In this document: positions 7,670 through 15,947 of the stretch, one piece after another
How the letters are laid out: every line of letters begins with the position of its first letter
How positions within the stretch are numbered: the first letter of the stretch is position 1
From: Candidatus Avelusimicrobium stercoris
Lineage (GTDB): Bacteria; Elusimicrobiota; Elusimicrobia; Elusimicrobiales; Elusimicrobiaceae
Reading direction: 5' to 3'
Assembly (NCBI GenBank): GCA_002432025.1
Contig: DJFE01000011.1
Coordinates: 1-24,415, forward strand
DNA: 24,415 nucleotides
Program-made: the position numbers and the translations under genes
Notes under the pieces: model-generated
The model's database searches: none
The model's input: only the letters and a program-made list of their open reading frames with translations
What the model was told of the DNA's origin: nothing

Positions 7670-9034
7670 ATGCTCCGTTTATCTTCCCGCTTGGCAAAAA
7701 ATAGTTGGCTGATTTTATCCTTGCTGTTGTGTCTGTTCTCATCCGCCTGCAATTACCACGGGCGGTTAAAACGAACCCTTTACAAAGAGCCCGCTTTTAA
7801 CGATAAAATAAACGCTTCCGTCTTGGTGGCGCACGATAAACTCCCGCAAGAACCCTTTACCTTTAAAGATTATAATCTTACCCCGGTAAACGCTTACAAA
7901 ATTGACGTTGCGGACGGCGCAGGCGTGGCTACGGCGGACGCCTTGGGCACATTATTTGAGCGGGTGGAAATTGACTCTTCTAAACTGCGCCAAAATTACG
8001 ATTACGAGGCCGATTTAAACTATTCCGTCCGCGCCGAGTGGTTAAACGGAACCATAAAGGGCACCGACAGCCAAGACTTTTTATGGGTCAAGCATTATAT
8101 GTACCCGTATTTTCACACGCAGGTAACGCTTACCTTGCGCAATACGCAAACCCGCTTGCCTGTTATTCAATTGTCGGCTAAACGCCAAACGCCGCTTGAA
8201 TTTAGCAATACGGCGATTGGGTTTTATTGGTTTAACCGTTTGACGGGTTCCTTGCTCTTTCCTGTGCTGGCCCCGGGCTATACGCAGGCCACGGGCAAAA
8301 GTATCCGGCGCACATTAGAGGATGATTTGCGCGCCTGTTTAAAAGAAATTATGCGGGATTTAGAGGAAAATCGCCTGCTCTTTGCTCCCCGTTACGCTGG
8401 GGCCGCTTTCCCGCGCAGCGACGGCGCGTATAAGGAACTCCTTGCCAAAACCGTGTATGTAGAAACGCCGGACGGGCACGGTAGCGGATTTTTTATTTCG
8501 CCCGACGGATATATTTTAACCAATGCGCACGTTGTCGGGCGGCAAAAAGAGGTCCGCTATTATCTGTACCAAGATTTACCTTTTGAACCTGCCGCCGCGC
8601 GCCCGCCGTTCCGCTATGCGCGGGTGGTAAAGCGCAATAAATCGCGTGATGTGGCCCTGTTAAAGGCGGAGGGGGAGTTCCCCTATTTTAAACTGGATAC
8701 GGACCGCTCCCATTACAAAACAGGGGAAACCGTGCAGACTATCGGCCAGCCGATAGATCAGTTTTGGACGGTCAGCGAGGGGATTATCAGCGCGCTTCAA
8801 AATACAAACGGGATAGACGATATCCAAACCGACGCCGCAATTAATAATGGTAACAGCGGCGGCCCGCTTGTTTTGCGCTCGTCCGGCGAGGTGGTGGGGA
8901 TAAACTCCCGCGCGTTAAAACCCGCCTTGGGGTCGGGTATGGGGTATGCCATAACAGCCTTTGAGGCGGCGAGAACCCTGCAATTAACCTTCTCCGCCGA
9001 CGGAAAACTGCTTCCGCCCGCCGGGGGAAAATAA
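7670..9034 (+). CDS. Lipoprotein trypsin-like serine protease
   Basis: A 454-residue protein. The N-terminus is a signal peptide with a lipobox-like SSAC (Cys27), so it is probably anchored to a membrane in the envelope. Residues about 28-255 form an unrecognised domain with several Tyr/Phe-rich strands (NYSVRAEWLNG and similar). The C-terminal part is a chymotrypsin-fold (HtrA/DegP-like) protease with a full triad: His287 in ILTNAHVVG, Asp327 in KSRDVALLK and Ser396 in NNGNSGGPLV. No PDZ domain follows, which differs from DegP. I start at ATG 7670, since an upstream TTG (7655) would overlap the -10 element. A protein quality-control role is a guess; the triad makes protease activity likely. 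Confidence 0.85.
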   Translation: MLRLSSRLAKNSWLILSLLLCLFSSACNYHGRLKRTLYKEPAFNDKINASVLVAHDKLPQEPFTFKDYNLTPVNAYKIDVADGAGVATADALGTLFERVEIDSSKLRQNYDYEADLNYSVRAEWLNGTIKGTDSQDFLWVKHYMYPYFHTQVTLTLRNTQTRLPVIQLSAKRQTPLEFSNTAIGFYWFNRLTGSLLFPVLAPGYTQATGKSIRRTLEDDLRACLKEIMRDLEENRLLFAPRYAGAAFPRSDGAYKELLAKTVYVETPDGHGSGFFISPDGYILTNAHVVGRQKEVRYYLYQDLPFEPAAARPPFRYARVVKRNKSRDVALLKAEGEFPYFKLDTDRSHYKTGETVQTIGQPIDQFWTVSEGIISALQNTNGIDDIQTDAAINNGNSGGPLVLRSSGEVVGINSRALKPALGSGMGYAITAFEAARTLQLTFSADGKLLPPAGGK

Positions 9035-9121
9035 TACTTTTTGTTTCAAGACTCTCAAAATTATGTAAAATAGATTAAAGTAGTTTTGGGATTACTTACA
9101 AAACCGAGGTCATTTTGATTT

Positions 9122-9625
9122 ATGAAAAAAACAGCAACTAAAAAAACGGCTTCCAAAGCGGCCGCTAAAAAGCCCGCCGTCAAAGAATCTCCGATTTTGA
9201 AGGACGTAAAACAACTGTACGGTTTTATGAAGGATAACAACCTGGACACCATTGAATACGACCAGAAAGGGTTATATCTGCGCCTGGTGAAAGCCAAACC
9301 CGCTATGGTGCCGGTGCCCGTCAATGTGGGCGGTGCGGTCAGCGCTTCGGGCGCGCGTGCGGCTGTTCCCGTGCAGGAACAATACAAAGAAGTAATCAAA
9401 TCTTCCCTTATGGGTATCTTCTTCCGCGGTTCCACTCCTTCGGCCCCGCCCTTTATTAAAGAAGGCGCTCGCGTGGAAAAAGGCGACGTAATCTGCCTGA
9501 TTGAAGCGATGAAGGTTTTTAACGAAATGCGCGCGGAATTCCCCTGCATTATCAAAAAAGTGCTGGTGGAAAACGGCAAACCGGTTAAACAGGGCGATGC
9601 CTTGTTTGCCATTGAACGGGTGTAA
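9122..9625 (+). CDS. accB: Biotin carboxyl carrier protein of acetyl-CoA carboxylase, with Lys/Ala-rich tail
   Basis: A 167-residue protein that carries biotin between the carboxylase and transferase parts of acetyl-CoA carboxylase, the first step of fatty acid synthesis. The C-terminal biotinyl domain (about 90-167) has CLIEAMKVFNEM, with Lys131 the biotinylation site, and the family phrase GIFFRGSTPSAPPF. The N-terminal half has LKDVKQLYGFMKDNNLDTIEY, as in AccB. The first 21 residues (8 Lys, 6 Ala) are an unusual basic tail like that of PPDK in this window. accC, which often follows, is absent. The ribosome site is probably GAGGT, 11 bases upstream. A decarboxylase biotin subunit is a less likely alternative. 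Confidence 0.9.
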   Translation: MKKTATKKTASKAAAKKPAVKESPILKDVKQLYGFMKDNNLDTIEYDQKGLYLRLVKAKPAMVPVPVNVGGAVSASGARAAVPVQEQYKEVIKSSLMGIFFRGSTPSAPPFIKEGARVEKGDVICLIEAMKVFNEMRAEFPCIIKKVLVENGKPVKQGDALFAIERV

Positions 9626-9627
9626 CT

Positions 9628-9891
9628 ATGACGCCGCTGCAAGAGAATATTCAAATTGCCGTTACCCGTATGAGTGAGTATTTGGCGGAGCATAAAACGG
9701 CTACGTCTTGGCAATTAAAATTGATGTTGCGCGTTTCCAGTTCGGTGCTGTTTTTGGCCTTGGGCGTGCTGTACGGACAGGGGAAAATAACCTTGGTGGC
9801 GGACGGTATTAATTACCACGTCATTTGGGGAGCCACCCCCGAACCGCAAGCCCCGGTACCACCCACACCGCCCGTGCAAGAGAATATGTAG
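9628..9891 (+). CDS. Small membrane protein of unknown function
   Basis: An 87-residue protein starting 2 bases after the accB stop, so it is probably co-transcribed and translationally coupled. It has an amphipathic N-terminal helix (MTPLQENIQIAVTRMSEYLAEH), one hydrophobic segment (about 34-50, VSSSVLFLALGVLYGQG) and a Pro-rich C-terminus. I do not recognise a family. Position before a strong terminator supports a real gene. A role with fatty acid synthesis is not shown by the sequence. Confidence 0.65.
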   Translation: MTPLQENIQIAVTRMSEYLAEHKTATSWQLKLMLRVSSSVLFLALGVLYGQGKITLVADGINYHVIWGATPEPQAPVPPTPPVQENM

Positions 9892-9898
9892 TTTTTGC

Positions 9899-9937
9899 AG
9901 CCCCCGTGCAAGCGGGGGCTTTACATTTTTTGGGGAA
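9899..9937 (+). terminator. Terminator after accB and the small membrane protein
   Basis: An 8-bp stem (AGCCCCCG at 9899-9906 with CGGGGGCT at 9913-9920), 6-nt loop, then a T-rich run. Confidence 0.85.
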
Positions 9938-9980
9938 AATGGCCAGGTTTTTTTGTTCGGTGCTACCGGCTAGTTTTATC

Positions 9981-10009
9981 TTGGAAAATGAACCTAAAAA
10001 AGGTAAAAT
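9981..10009 (+). promoter_or_regulatory. Promoter of the ftsK operon
   Basis: TTGGAA (9981-9986), a 17-bp spacer and TAAAAT (10004-10009) form a sigma70-type promoter. The -10 ends 8 bases before the ftsK ATG, so the mRNA would be leaderless or nearly so. A weak AAGG site overlaps the -10. Confidence 0.55.
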
Positions 10010-10017
10010 ATCCTTAT

Positions 10018-12336
10018 ATGCAAAAGCGTTACTATTACACCCCTAAAAAATCTAAAAAACGCACTAAAAAAACAAATTCCTCGGCGTGGATCCGCACGGT
10101 ACTGTATATTCTTACCGGCGCGCTTACACTGTGGCTCTTTTGCATTTTATGGTTTAACGTTTCCAACGGTGCGGCGGGGCAGGCGGTAGCCAAGCAGTTG
10201 CGCCAGATGCTGGGGCAATCTGCGGGGTTAATACCGCTGTTTTTGGGGTATTGGCTGGTGCAAACGGTGCGCAAAAAAAGCGCGTCCTTCCTGTTTTTTA
10301 TTATCGGCTCGTCGGTAACTTTGGCGGCCTTTTCCTGCTTTTTAACGCTTTTAAGACTCGTTTTTAAAGATTCCCTTATTTCCGGCGGACACGTCGGCGA
10401 GAGCCTTTGCACGGCCTTACAGGGCGTAGCCGGGGTGGCGGGCGCGGCAGTGTTTTCGCTCGCGTTTATTTTGGTGGGGATTCACTTGCTTTTTGCTATT
10501 CCGTGGGCTGTTGTCTTGCAAAAAACGGGCGAATTTGTCCGCAATGATTTTAACGGTTGGATGGAAGCCCGCGCCGAACTCAAAGAAAAGGTGCGCGAGG
10601 GCAAGGCGGAACTTAAAGAAAAGCCCGTTAAAGAAACCTCTTCCCGCCCGGTAGCGGAGGAAATCCACGAAGTGCCGGAAATTCACCGCTCTAAGCCCGA
10701 AATCCGCCGCCCGGTGGCCGAACCCGTCCACTTGCCGCGGCGCGAGGAAATTTCGTCCGCCCATTTGCAACAGGACGAAAACGCCAAGGCGCCTACCGAT
10801 GAAAACGGCGAAGTAAAGAAATTTGACCCTAAAACCTTTAAACTCCCGCCGCTTGATTTGTTAAACGACCCAGCCGGGGACGGTATTGTCGGCCCTACGG
10901 ATGACGAAATTGCCCAGGCCACCCGCCGCTTGGAAGACACCTTAAAAAGTTTTGATATCCGCGCCACGGTTACGGGCGTTTCGCCGGGGCCTGTGGTTAC
11001 CCGCTACGAAATCAAGCCCGACCCGGGCGTAACCATTGCTTCTATCACGGCCCGCACACAGGATATTCAGGCCAGTATGGAGGCCCGCTCCGTGCGTGTT
11101 CAGGCGCCTATTCCGGGCAAAAACGCCGTCGGGTTTGAAATCCCGAACGAACGCCCTGTAATGGTTACGATGAAGGAAATTTTGCAGTCTTCCGTGTATG
11201 CTAATTCCAAGGCCGTTTTGCCGATTGCCTTGGGCCGCTACGCTGACGGCGAACCGGCCGGTTCCGTGGCTGAAAAGTGGCCGCATATTTTGATTGCCGG
11301 CGCCACCAACAGCGGTAAATCCATTTGTCTGCATACGATTATTATGTCCCTTATTTACAAGCATACGCCCGATGAGGTCAAGTTCTTAATGATTGACCCC
11401 AAGCGCGTGGAACTTACGCTTTACGAAGGGATTCCGTACCTCTATGACCCCAAGACCTCGTGCGACGATGTAGATGTGGTTACCGACGCCAACGGGGCCG
11501 CCAAATCCTTGCAAATGCTGGTAAAGGTAATGGAAAAACGCTTGTCCATTATGCAACTGGCCAAGGTAAAAAATATTGAAGGATATAACCAATGGGCCAA
11601 GCAAAATAACGAGGAAAAGATGTTCTACATCTTTGTTATTATTGACGAAATGGCCGATTTAATGCTCCAAACTAAGGCGTCTATTGAAGACTCCGTCCAG
11701 CGTTTGGCGCAAATGGGCCGCGCGTTGGGGATTCACTTAATTCTTTGTACGCAGCGTCCGTCCGTAAAGGTAATTACGGGTATCATCAAGGCCAACTTGC
11801 CCTCCCGCATTGCGTTGCAGGTGGCCTCGGGCATTGACTCCAAGGTAATTTTGGATGCCACCGGGGCGGAAGATTTGCTGGGCCGCGGGGATATGCTCTA
11901 TCAAAGCACGTCGGACAAAACGCCGTTCCGTATTCAGGGGGCATATGTGTCCGAAAAGGAAATCAAAGCGGTGGCCGATTTCCTGCGCGCCCAAGGCGGG
12001 CCGGATTACCCGGTGCAAATTGTGGCGGAGCAGAACCCGCACCAACGCCCGCAGGACGGTCTTGGTACGAGCCCGGAGGAATTGTTGCAGGCGCTTAACC
12101 TGATTAAAGAGCGCCGCCGCGTGTCGCAGGATTTGCTCAAAGCGCACTTTGGTTCTTCCGCGCGCGCTACCAATATGCTAAGCGTGCTGGAAATGAAGGG
12201 CTATATTTCCAAGCCGGAAGGCTCCAACCGCTGGGAAATCCATTACGAAATGATTGACCAGGCCATTGAGGATTTGAACAGTTTACCGTATGATAAAAAC
12301 TATCAGGAAGAAACGTATGAAACCGTCTATAAATAA
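10018..12336 (+). CDS. ftsK: DNA translocase FtsK/SpoIIIE family
   Basis: A 772-residue membrane-anchored motor that pumps chromosomal DNA through the closing septum and helps resolve dimers at dif with XerCD. A basic N-terminus is followed by four membrane segments (about 24-46, 69-84, 90-113, 137-163) and a charged linker (about 170-300). The motor comes next, with AGATNSGKS (Walker A, Lys434) and FVIIDEMADL (Walker B, Asp543-Glu544), and a C-terminal winged-helix gamma domain (DLLKAHFGSSARATNMLSVLEMKGYI). I chose ATG 10018 because the ORF further upstream (to TTG 9895) runs back through the terminator. Its gene end overlaps the next start by 20 bases. The dif-like site found at 24133 is a natural substrate region. 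Confidence 0.95.
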   Translation: MQKRYYYTPKKSKKRTKKTNSSAWIRTVLYILTGALTLWLFCILWFNVSNGAAGQAVAKQLRQMLGQSAGLIPLFLGYWLVQTVRKKSASFLFFIIGSSVTLAAFSCFLTLLRLVFKDSLISGGHVGESLCTALQGVAGVAGAAVFSLAFILVGIHLLFAIPWAVVLQKTGEFVRNDFNGWMEARAELKEKVREGKAELKEKPVKETSSRPVAEEIHEVPEIHRSKPEIRRPVAEPVHLPRREEISSAHLQQDENAKAPTDENGEVKKFDPKTFKLPPLDLLNDPAGDGIVGPTDDEIAQATRRLEDTLKSFDIRATVTGVSPGPVVTRYEIKPDPGVTIASITARTQDIQASMEARSVRVQAPIPGKNAVGFEIPNERPVMVTMKEILQSSVYANSKAVLPIALGRYADGEPAGSVAEKWPHILIAGATNSGKSICLHTIIMSLIYKHTPDEVKFLMIDPKRVELTLYEGIPYLYDPKTSCDDVDVVTDANGAAKSLQMLVKVMEKRLSIMQLAKVKNIEGYNQWAKQNNEEKMFYIFVIIDEMADLMLQTKASIEDSVQRLAQMGRALGIHLILCTQRPSVKVITGIIKANLPSRIALQVASGIDSKVILDATGAEDLLGRGDMLYQSTSDKTPFRIQGAYVSEKEIKAVADFLRAQGGPDYPVQIVAEQNPHQRPQDGLGTSPEELLQALNLIKERRRVSQDLLKAHFGSSARATNMLSVLEMKGYISKPEGSNRWEIHYEMIDQAIEDLNSLPYDKNYQEETYETVYK

Positions 12337-13069
12337 AGTAATTTTTCCGTTTGCCTTGTCGTTTATTTTAGCGGCTTGCGGCGGTTCCCCTACCGAGGAG
12401 CCCGTGGTTCCCAAGCCGGAAATCCCGGAAGTGGTAGTCCCGGCGCCTAAAAAGCCTGTGCAAGAGGTAAAAACGCCCGTTAAAAAGCCCGCTCCTGCGC
12501 CTAAAACCGCGCTAAGCGCGGACGAACTAACCGTGCGCTTAAAGAAGTGGGATAAAAAATTAGCCACCTTGGAAACCGCCTTTAATCAAACTACTTCCTA
12601 CGACGGGGTAGAAGTCAGCCGCTCCGGCGGGAAACTCTTTTACGACCGCGCCCAAAACCGCCTGCGCCTGGATACAATGAGCCCGGAAGGCGACTTGGAG
12701 CAGACGGCCATTACGGATAAAAAAGATATCGTTATTTTGGACGAAGCGGGCAACCAAGTTACCACGCTTTCTTGGGCCGATTGGCAGCAGGGCCAACCCA
12801 ATCAGGCGCTCTTTGACTTTGGAAATTATACGGCGTTGGTGGAACGCCATAATGCCGTTGTAAAAAGCCAAACCGCCAAGGAAGCCGTTTTGCTTTTAAC
12901 GCCCAAAGAGGGGGAAGAATACCAACTTTTGCTGACCTTAACCGCGCCGGATTATTTCCCGCAGACCATTACCATTATGTCCGACTTAATGACGACGGAA
13001 GCCGTCTTAAAAAATATTCAAAAAAACCAGCCGCTGCCCGGGGCTGTGTTTGGAGGATTTAAAAAATGA
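12317..13069 (+). CDS. LolA/LolB-like outer-membrane lipoprotein-sorting protein
   Basis: A 250-residue lipoprotein. The ATG at 12317 has AGGAAG 6 bases upstream and overlaps ftsK by 20 bases; an in-frame ATG at 12290 lacks such a site. The signal peptide ends in a perfect lipobox LAAC (Cys21). A Pro/Lys/Val-rich linker (about 22-65) precedes a domain that reads like a LolA fold: LKKWDKKLATLETAFNQTT, GGKLFYDRAQNRLRLD, DKKDIVILDEAGNQVTT, and a C-terminal LTLTAPDYFPQTITI. LolA is soluble and LolB is a lipoprotein, so this lipidated form is closer in topology to LolB, or is a LolA paralogue tethered in the periplasm. Its place between ftsK and pgsA fits envelope assembly. Confidence 0.65.
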   Translation: MKPSINKVIFPFALSFILAACGGSPTEEPVVPKPEIPEVVVPAPKKPVQEVKTPVKKPAPAPKTALSADELTVRLKKWDKKLATLETAFNQTTSYDGVEVSRSGGKLFYDRAQNRLRLDTMSPEGDLEQTAITDKKDIVILDEAGNQVTTLSWADWQQGQPNQALFDFGNYTALVERHNAVVKSQTAKEAVLLLTPKEGEEYQLLLTLTAPDYFPQTITIMSDLMTTEAVLKNIQKNQPLPGAVFGGFKK

Positions 13070-13686
13070 TGACACTTGCCAATAAAATCACGCTTACGCG
13101 CGCCGCGCTGTCTATTGTAATGTTTCTGTTTATTTTGTTGCCTTACGGCTGGGCCCGCATTACGGCCACGCTTATTTTTATTTTAGCGGCCAGCACGGAC
13201 TGGGTGGACGGCAAAATCGCCCGCCAAACCAACACCATTACGCCCTTTGGCGCGATTGTGGACCCGTTTGTGGATAAAATTTTAGTGGCGGCGGCGTTTT
13301 TTGCCTTTGTGGGCATTAAAGAGTTGGACGTGCCGATTTGGGCGGTGTTCTTTATTTTATTGCGCGAACTGATGATTTCCACCCTGCGCGTGATTGCCGC
13401 CTTGGAAGGCAAAGTAATGGCGGCGGAACGCTGGGGCAAATTCAAAACCGTTATCCAAATGGCGGCTATCGGCACGATTTTCTTTGTGCTGGATGTATAT
13501 CACTTGTCCCACTTGGTGTCCGGCCCGGCGCGGGAGTGCTTCCAAATTACCTTTTTAACGCTCCAAAAGGTGCCTTACGCCATTACGGCTATTGCGGCGG
13601 TGATTACGTGGATTAGCGCCGTTTCGTACTTAAAAAACAACTGGGATTTGCTTAAAAAATCGTGGAGCCTGCCCGTATGCAAATAG
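13066..13686 (+). CDS. pgsA: CDP-diacylglycerol-glycerol-3-phosphate 3-phosphatidyltransferase
   Basis: A 206-residue integral membrane enzyme that joins glycerol-3-phosphate to CDP-diacylglycerol, giving phosphatidylglycerophosphate. The CDP-alcohol phosphotransferase signature D-x2-D-G-x2-A-R-x8-G-x3-D-x3-D is complete (Asp45, Asp48, Gly49, Ala52, Arg53, Gly62, Asp66, Asp70). Several hydrophobic segments follow. The ATG (13066) overlaps the previous stop by 4 bases (ATGA) and has GGAGG about 9 bases upstream. The next gene encodes the following step, which supports PgsA over other members of the family. Confidence 0.93.
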   Translation: MMTLANKITLTRAALSIVMFLFILLPYGWARITATLIFILAASTDWVDGKIARQTNTITPFGAIVDPFVDKILVAAAFFAFVGIKELDVPIWAVFFILLRELMISTLRVIAALEGKVMAAERWGKFKTVIQMAAIGTIFFVLDVYHLSHLVSGPARECFQITFLTLQKVPYAITAIAAVITWISAVSYLKNNWDLLKKSWSLPVCK

Positions 13687-14159
13687 TTTGGCGAGCCTTA
13701 GCCACGGGGCTGTTTGTCAGTTATCTGCCGCCAATGGTGTTTAAGTACAAAAAGAATACCGGGGCGGGTTTTTTGGGAACCTTGTGGGGAATCCCCTTGG
13801 TGTTGTGCTTTCCGCAGGACTCTATGCTCTATATGGTGTGTATGCTGGCGTTTTGGGCGGTTGCCGTATGGGTCTGTAAAAAAGTACAATTTAAAGGATT
13901 CACGGGCCACGATAATCCCAAAATCGTAATAGACGAAATGGCCGGATATATTACGGCTATGGCGTTCTTACCGCGGACGTGGCCGTATCTGGTAGCGGCG
14001 TTTGTGCTGTTTAGGACGTTTGATACGCTAAAACCGTGTATTGTTAAGACGTTTGATAAAATGGAAAACGCCTTTGGCGTGGTGTTTGACGATGTGGCCG
14101 CCGGGCTCATTTCCAATATACTCGTGCAGATTTTTATTATATTCGTAGTGAACAGGTAA
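13677..14159 (+). CDS. pgpA: Phosphatidylglycerophosphatase A
   Basis: A 160-residue membrane phosphatase that removes phosphate from phosphatidylglycerophosphate to give phosphatidylglycerol, the step after PgsA. PgpA features: NTGAGFLGTLWGIPL (27-41), HDNPKIVIDEMAGYI (78-92, with the acidic pair Asp86-Glu87), RTFDTLKP (113-120) and GVVFDDVAAG (134-143). ATG 13677 overlaps pgsA by 10 bases. A GTG at 13662 is in frame but would overlap more and does not fit the family start. Confidence 0.92.
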   Translation: MQIVWRALATGLFVSYLPPMVFKYKKNTGAGFLGTLWGIPLVLCFPQDSMLYMVCMLAFWAVAVWVCKKVQFKGFTGHDNPKIVIDEMAGYITAMAFLPRTWPYLVAAFVLFRTFDTLKPCIVKTFDKMENAFGVVFDDVAAGLISNILVQIFIIFVVNR

Positions 14160-14174
14160 TAAGGAGATAAAAAA

Positions 14175-14825
14175 ATGGATTTTTCCAATATGACAAACTT
14201 ACGCGAACTTTTGGCGGCGGGCGGACCGATTTTAATTCTACTGCTCTTGCTGTCTGTGTATTCTATTTCAATTATTTTGGAACGCTTTTTTAAATTGCGC
14301 TCCACTATTTCGCTTTCCCGCAAATTAATGGCGTACTGCCGCCACCCGCTCCGCTCGGAAAATTACCAAAAGGTGGAGGACGCCTGCCGCAAGGAAGTCG
14401 TCAAAAATACGCCTGCGGCCGCACTTATTTTGCGCTTGGTGCAGGAACGCAACCGCCCGCAAGCGGAACTGGAAAAAATTGCGGGCAGCGTGATTGACTG
14501 GGAAGTTACCAAGTTACAACGCCGCCTGACCATTTTGGGCACCTTGGGTAGTATTACGCCCTTTATCGGTTTGTTCGGTACGGTTATCGGCGTGATGCAC
14601 GCATTTAAAGATTTAGCCGCCAACACCGCCACCAGCGCGGGCGCCTCCGTAGTGGCCGCCGGTATTGCCGAAGCGTTGGTAAACACCGCCGCCGGGCTTT
14701 TTGTGGCCGTTCCCGCCGTAATTGCGTACAACTATTATTTGTCTAAAACCAATTACTTTGCCAAGGAACTTGAAAATATCGCCGATGAAATTATTTACCG
14801 CCGCGGCGACGTGGAAGAATTTTAA
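14175..14825 (+). CDS. MotA/TolQ/ExbB proton-channel protein
   Basis: A 216-residue inner-membrane protein. With the ExbD/TolR-like product of the next gene it forms a proton-driven motor that energises TonB- or TolA-type proteins. Three membrane segments are seen: about 15-35 (PILILLLLLSVYSISII), about 118-140 (LGSITPFIGLFGTVIGVMHAF) and about 165-190 (AAGLFVAVPAVIAYNYYL). The conserved TLGSITPFIGLFGTVIG and AEALVNTAAGLFVAVPA are typical of the family. A strong AGGAG site precedes the ATG. TolQ and ExbB cannot be told apart with certainty here. Confidence 0.9.
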   Translation: MDFSNMTNLRELLAAGGPILILLLLLSVYSISIILERFFKLRSTISLSRKLMAYCRHPLRSENYQKVEDACRKEVVKNTPAAALILRLVQERNRPQAELEKIAGSVIDWEVTKLQRRLTILGTLGSITPFIGLFGTVIGVMHAFKDLAANTATSAGASVVAAGIAEALVNTAAGLFVAVPAVIAYNYYLSKTNYFAKELENIADEIIYRRGDVEEF

Positions 14826-14828
14826 CCT

Positions 14829-15233
14829 ATGCGCACACACAAAACCAGAACCGTAATGGCGGAAATCAATATGGTGCCGTTTATTGACATCACATTGATT
14901 TTGCTGATTATTTTTATGGTAATGAGCCCAATGCTGGTGCAAATGCAACTGACGGTGGATTTGCCCAAATCCAAGGCCATTAACACGCAGGCGGAGGACG
15001 ACGTCATCCGTATTGAAGTTACGCGCGACGGCACCATTACCGTAATGAACAAAAAACTGACGCTCAAAAATTTGGAGCGCGAGTTGATTTTGCGCTTGGG
15101 TAAAGCAAATAAAAAGACGATTCTCGTCCAGGCCGATAAAGACGTACCGATACAGCAGGTGGTGGACGTCTTTGACGTAGCCAAAAAGTTAGGCGCGGCC
15201 AAGTTGGGAATCGGGGTACTTTCTAAAAACTGA
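14829..15233 (+). CDS. ExbD/TolR family protein
   Basis: A 134-residue single-span protein, the partner of the preceding channel protein. A short basic cytoplasmic N-terminus is followed by one membrane segment, VPFIDITLILLIIFMVM, with the essential membrane Asp at position 20. A periplasmic domain ending KLGIGVLSKN follows. It starts 3 bases after the exbB-like stop, and its TGA shares one base with the next ATG, so the three genes are coupled. Confidence 0.9.
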   Translation: MRTHKTRTVMAEINMVPFIDITLILLIIFMVMSPMLVQMQLTVDLPKSKAINTQAEDDVIRIEVTRDGTITVMNKKLTLKNLERELILRLGKANKKTILVQADKDVPIQQVVDVFDVAKKLGAAKLGIGVLSKN

Positions 15234-15946
15234 TGAACCGCTATTTTGCTATATCCGGCGGACTGCACGTTTTAGCCGCCTTATTCTTGCTTTTGATATT
15301 GGCTCCTTCGGCTAAGAAGGCGTCCGCTACCTATACGATTGATTTTATCGGCAGCGGCAAGGTGGTTGCCACCACAGGGCAGGAAGCCGCGGCGCCAAAA
15401 GCGCCCAAGGCCGCTGTGCAAGCCCCGGCCGTAGCCAAAGAGGCCCAGCCCAAGGCCGAGCCTGCCAAAACGGCTAAAAAGGCTTATGCCTCCAAAAGCG
15501 AAATTACCACCAAAAAGCAACCCGCCAAAAAGGCCCAGCCGGCTGCCCCGTTAGCCGCGCCCAGCGTATTGGACGATGCACAAGAGGGGGGACAATCTGC
15601 CGAATCTTCCGAAGCCGCCAAAGAAGGCCAATTCGCAGGCGGTAATATCCAAACCGATTTTGCCAACTTTCCTTATCCTTGGTACATTACCCAGGTGAGA
15701 AATTCCCTCTGGATTGAGTGGGAAAAACGCCGCCCCGCGGGCAATACCCTGTCGGCCTTGGTGTCTTTTGCCATTGCGCGCGACGGAAAAATTAAAAATT
15801 TACAGGTAGAACGCAAATCCGGCGATGATACCTTTGACTTTGCCGCCTCTTCCGCCGTAATCAACGCCGGGCCCTTTGCGCCGCTGCCGATGTATTACGA
15901 AAAAGACGAACTCACCGTAAGCGTGGAGTTCAAACAGGAGAAATAA
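15233..15946 (+). CDS. TonB/TolA-like energy transducer
   Basis: A 237-residue protein: N-terminal membrane anchor (about 5-24), a long Ala/Lys/Pro-rich periplasmic spacer (about 45-110), and a C-terminal TonB/TolA-type domain beginning at FPYPWYITQVRNSLWIEW (about 144). The C-terminal VSFAIARDGKIKNLQVERKSGDDTFDFAASSAV is typical of TonB C-terminal folds. It would span the periplasm and pass proton-motive force to the outer membrane. The spacer is more TolA-like in its Ala/Lys content. No pal or tolB follows here. Confidence 0.82.
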   Translation: MNRYFAISGGLHVLAALFLLLILAPSAKKASATYTIDFIGSGKVVATTGQEAAAPKAPKAAVQAPAVAKEAQPKAEPAKTAKKAYASKSEITTKKQPAKKAQPAAPLAAPSVLDDAQEGGQSAESSEAAKEGQFAGGNIQTDFANFPYPWYITQVRNSLWIEWEKRRPAGNTLSALVSFAIARDGKIKNLQVERKSGDDTFDFAASSAVINAGPFAPLPMYYEKDELTVSVEFKQEK

Positions 15947-15947
15947 T

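Noticed and set aside
9895..10017. N-terminal extension of FtsK to TTG 9895 or ATG 9988
   Set aside because: It would translate through the upstream terminator and promoter; residues do not fit the family start.
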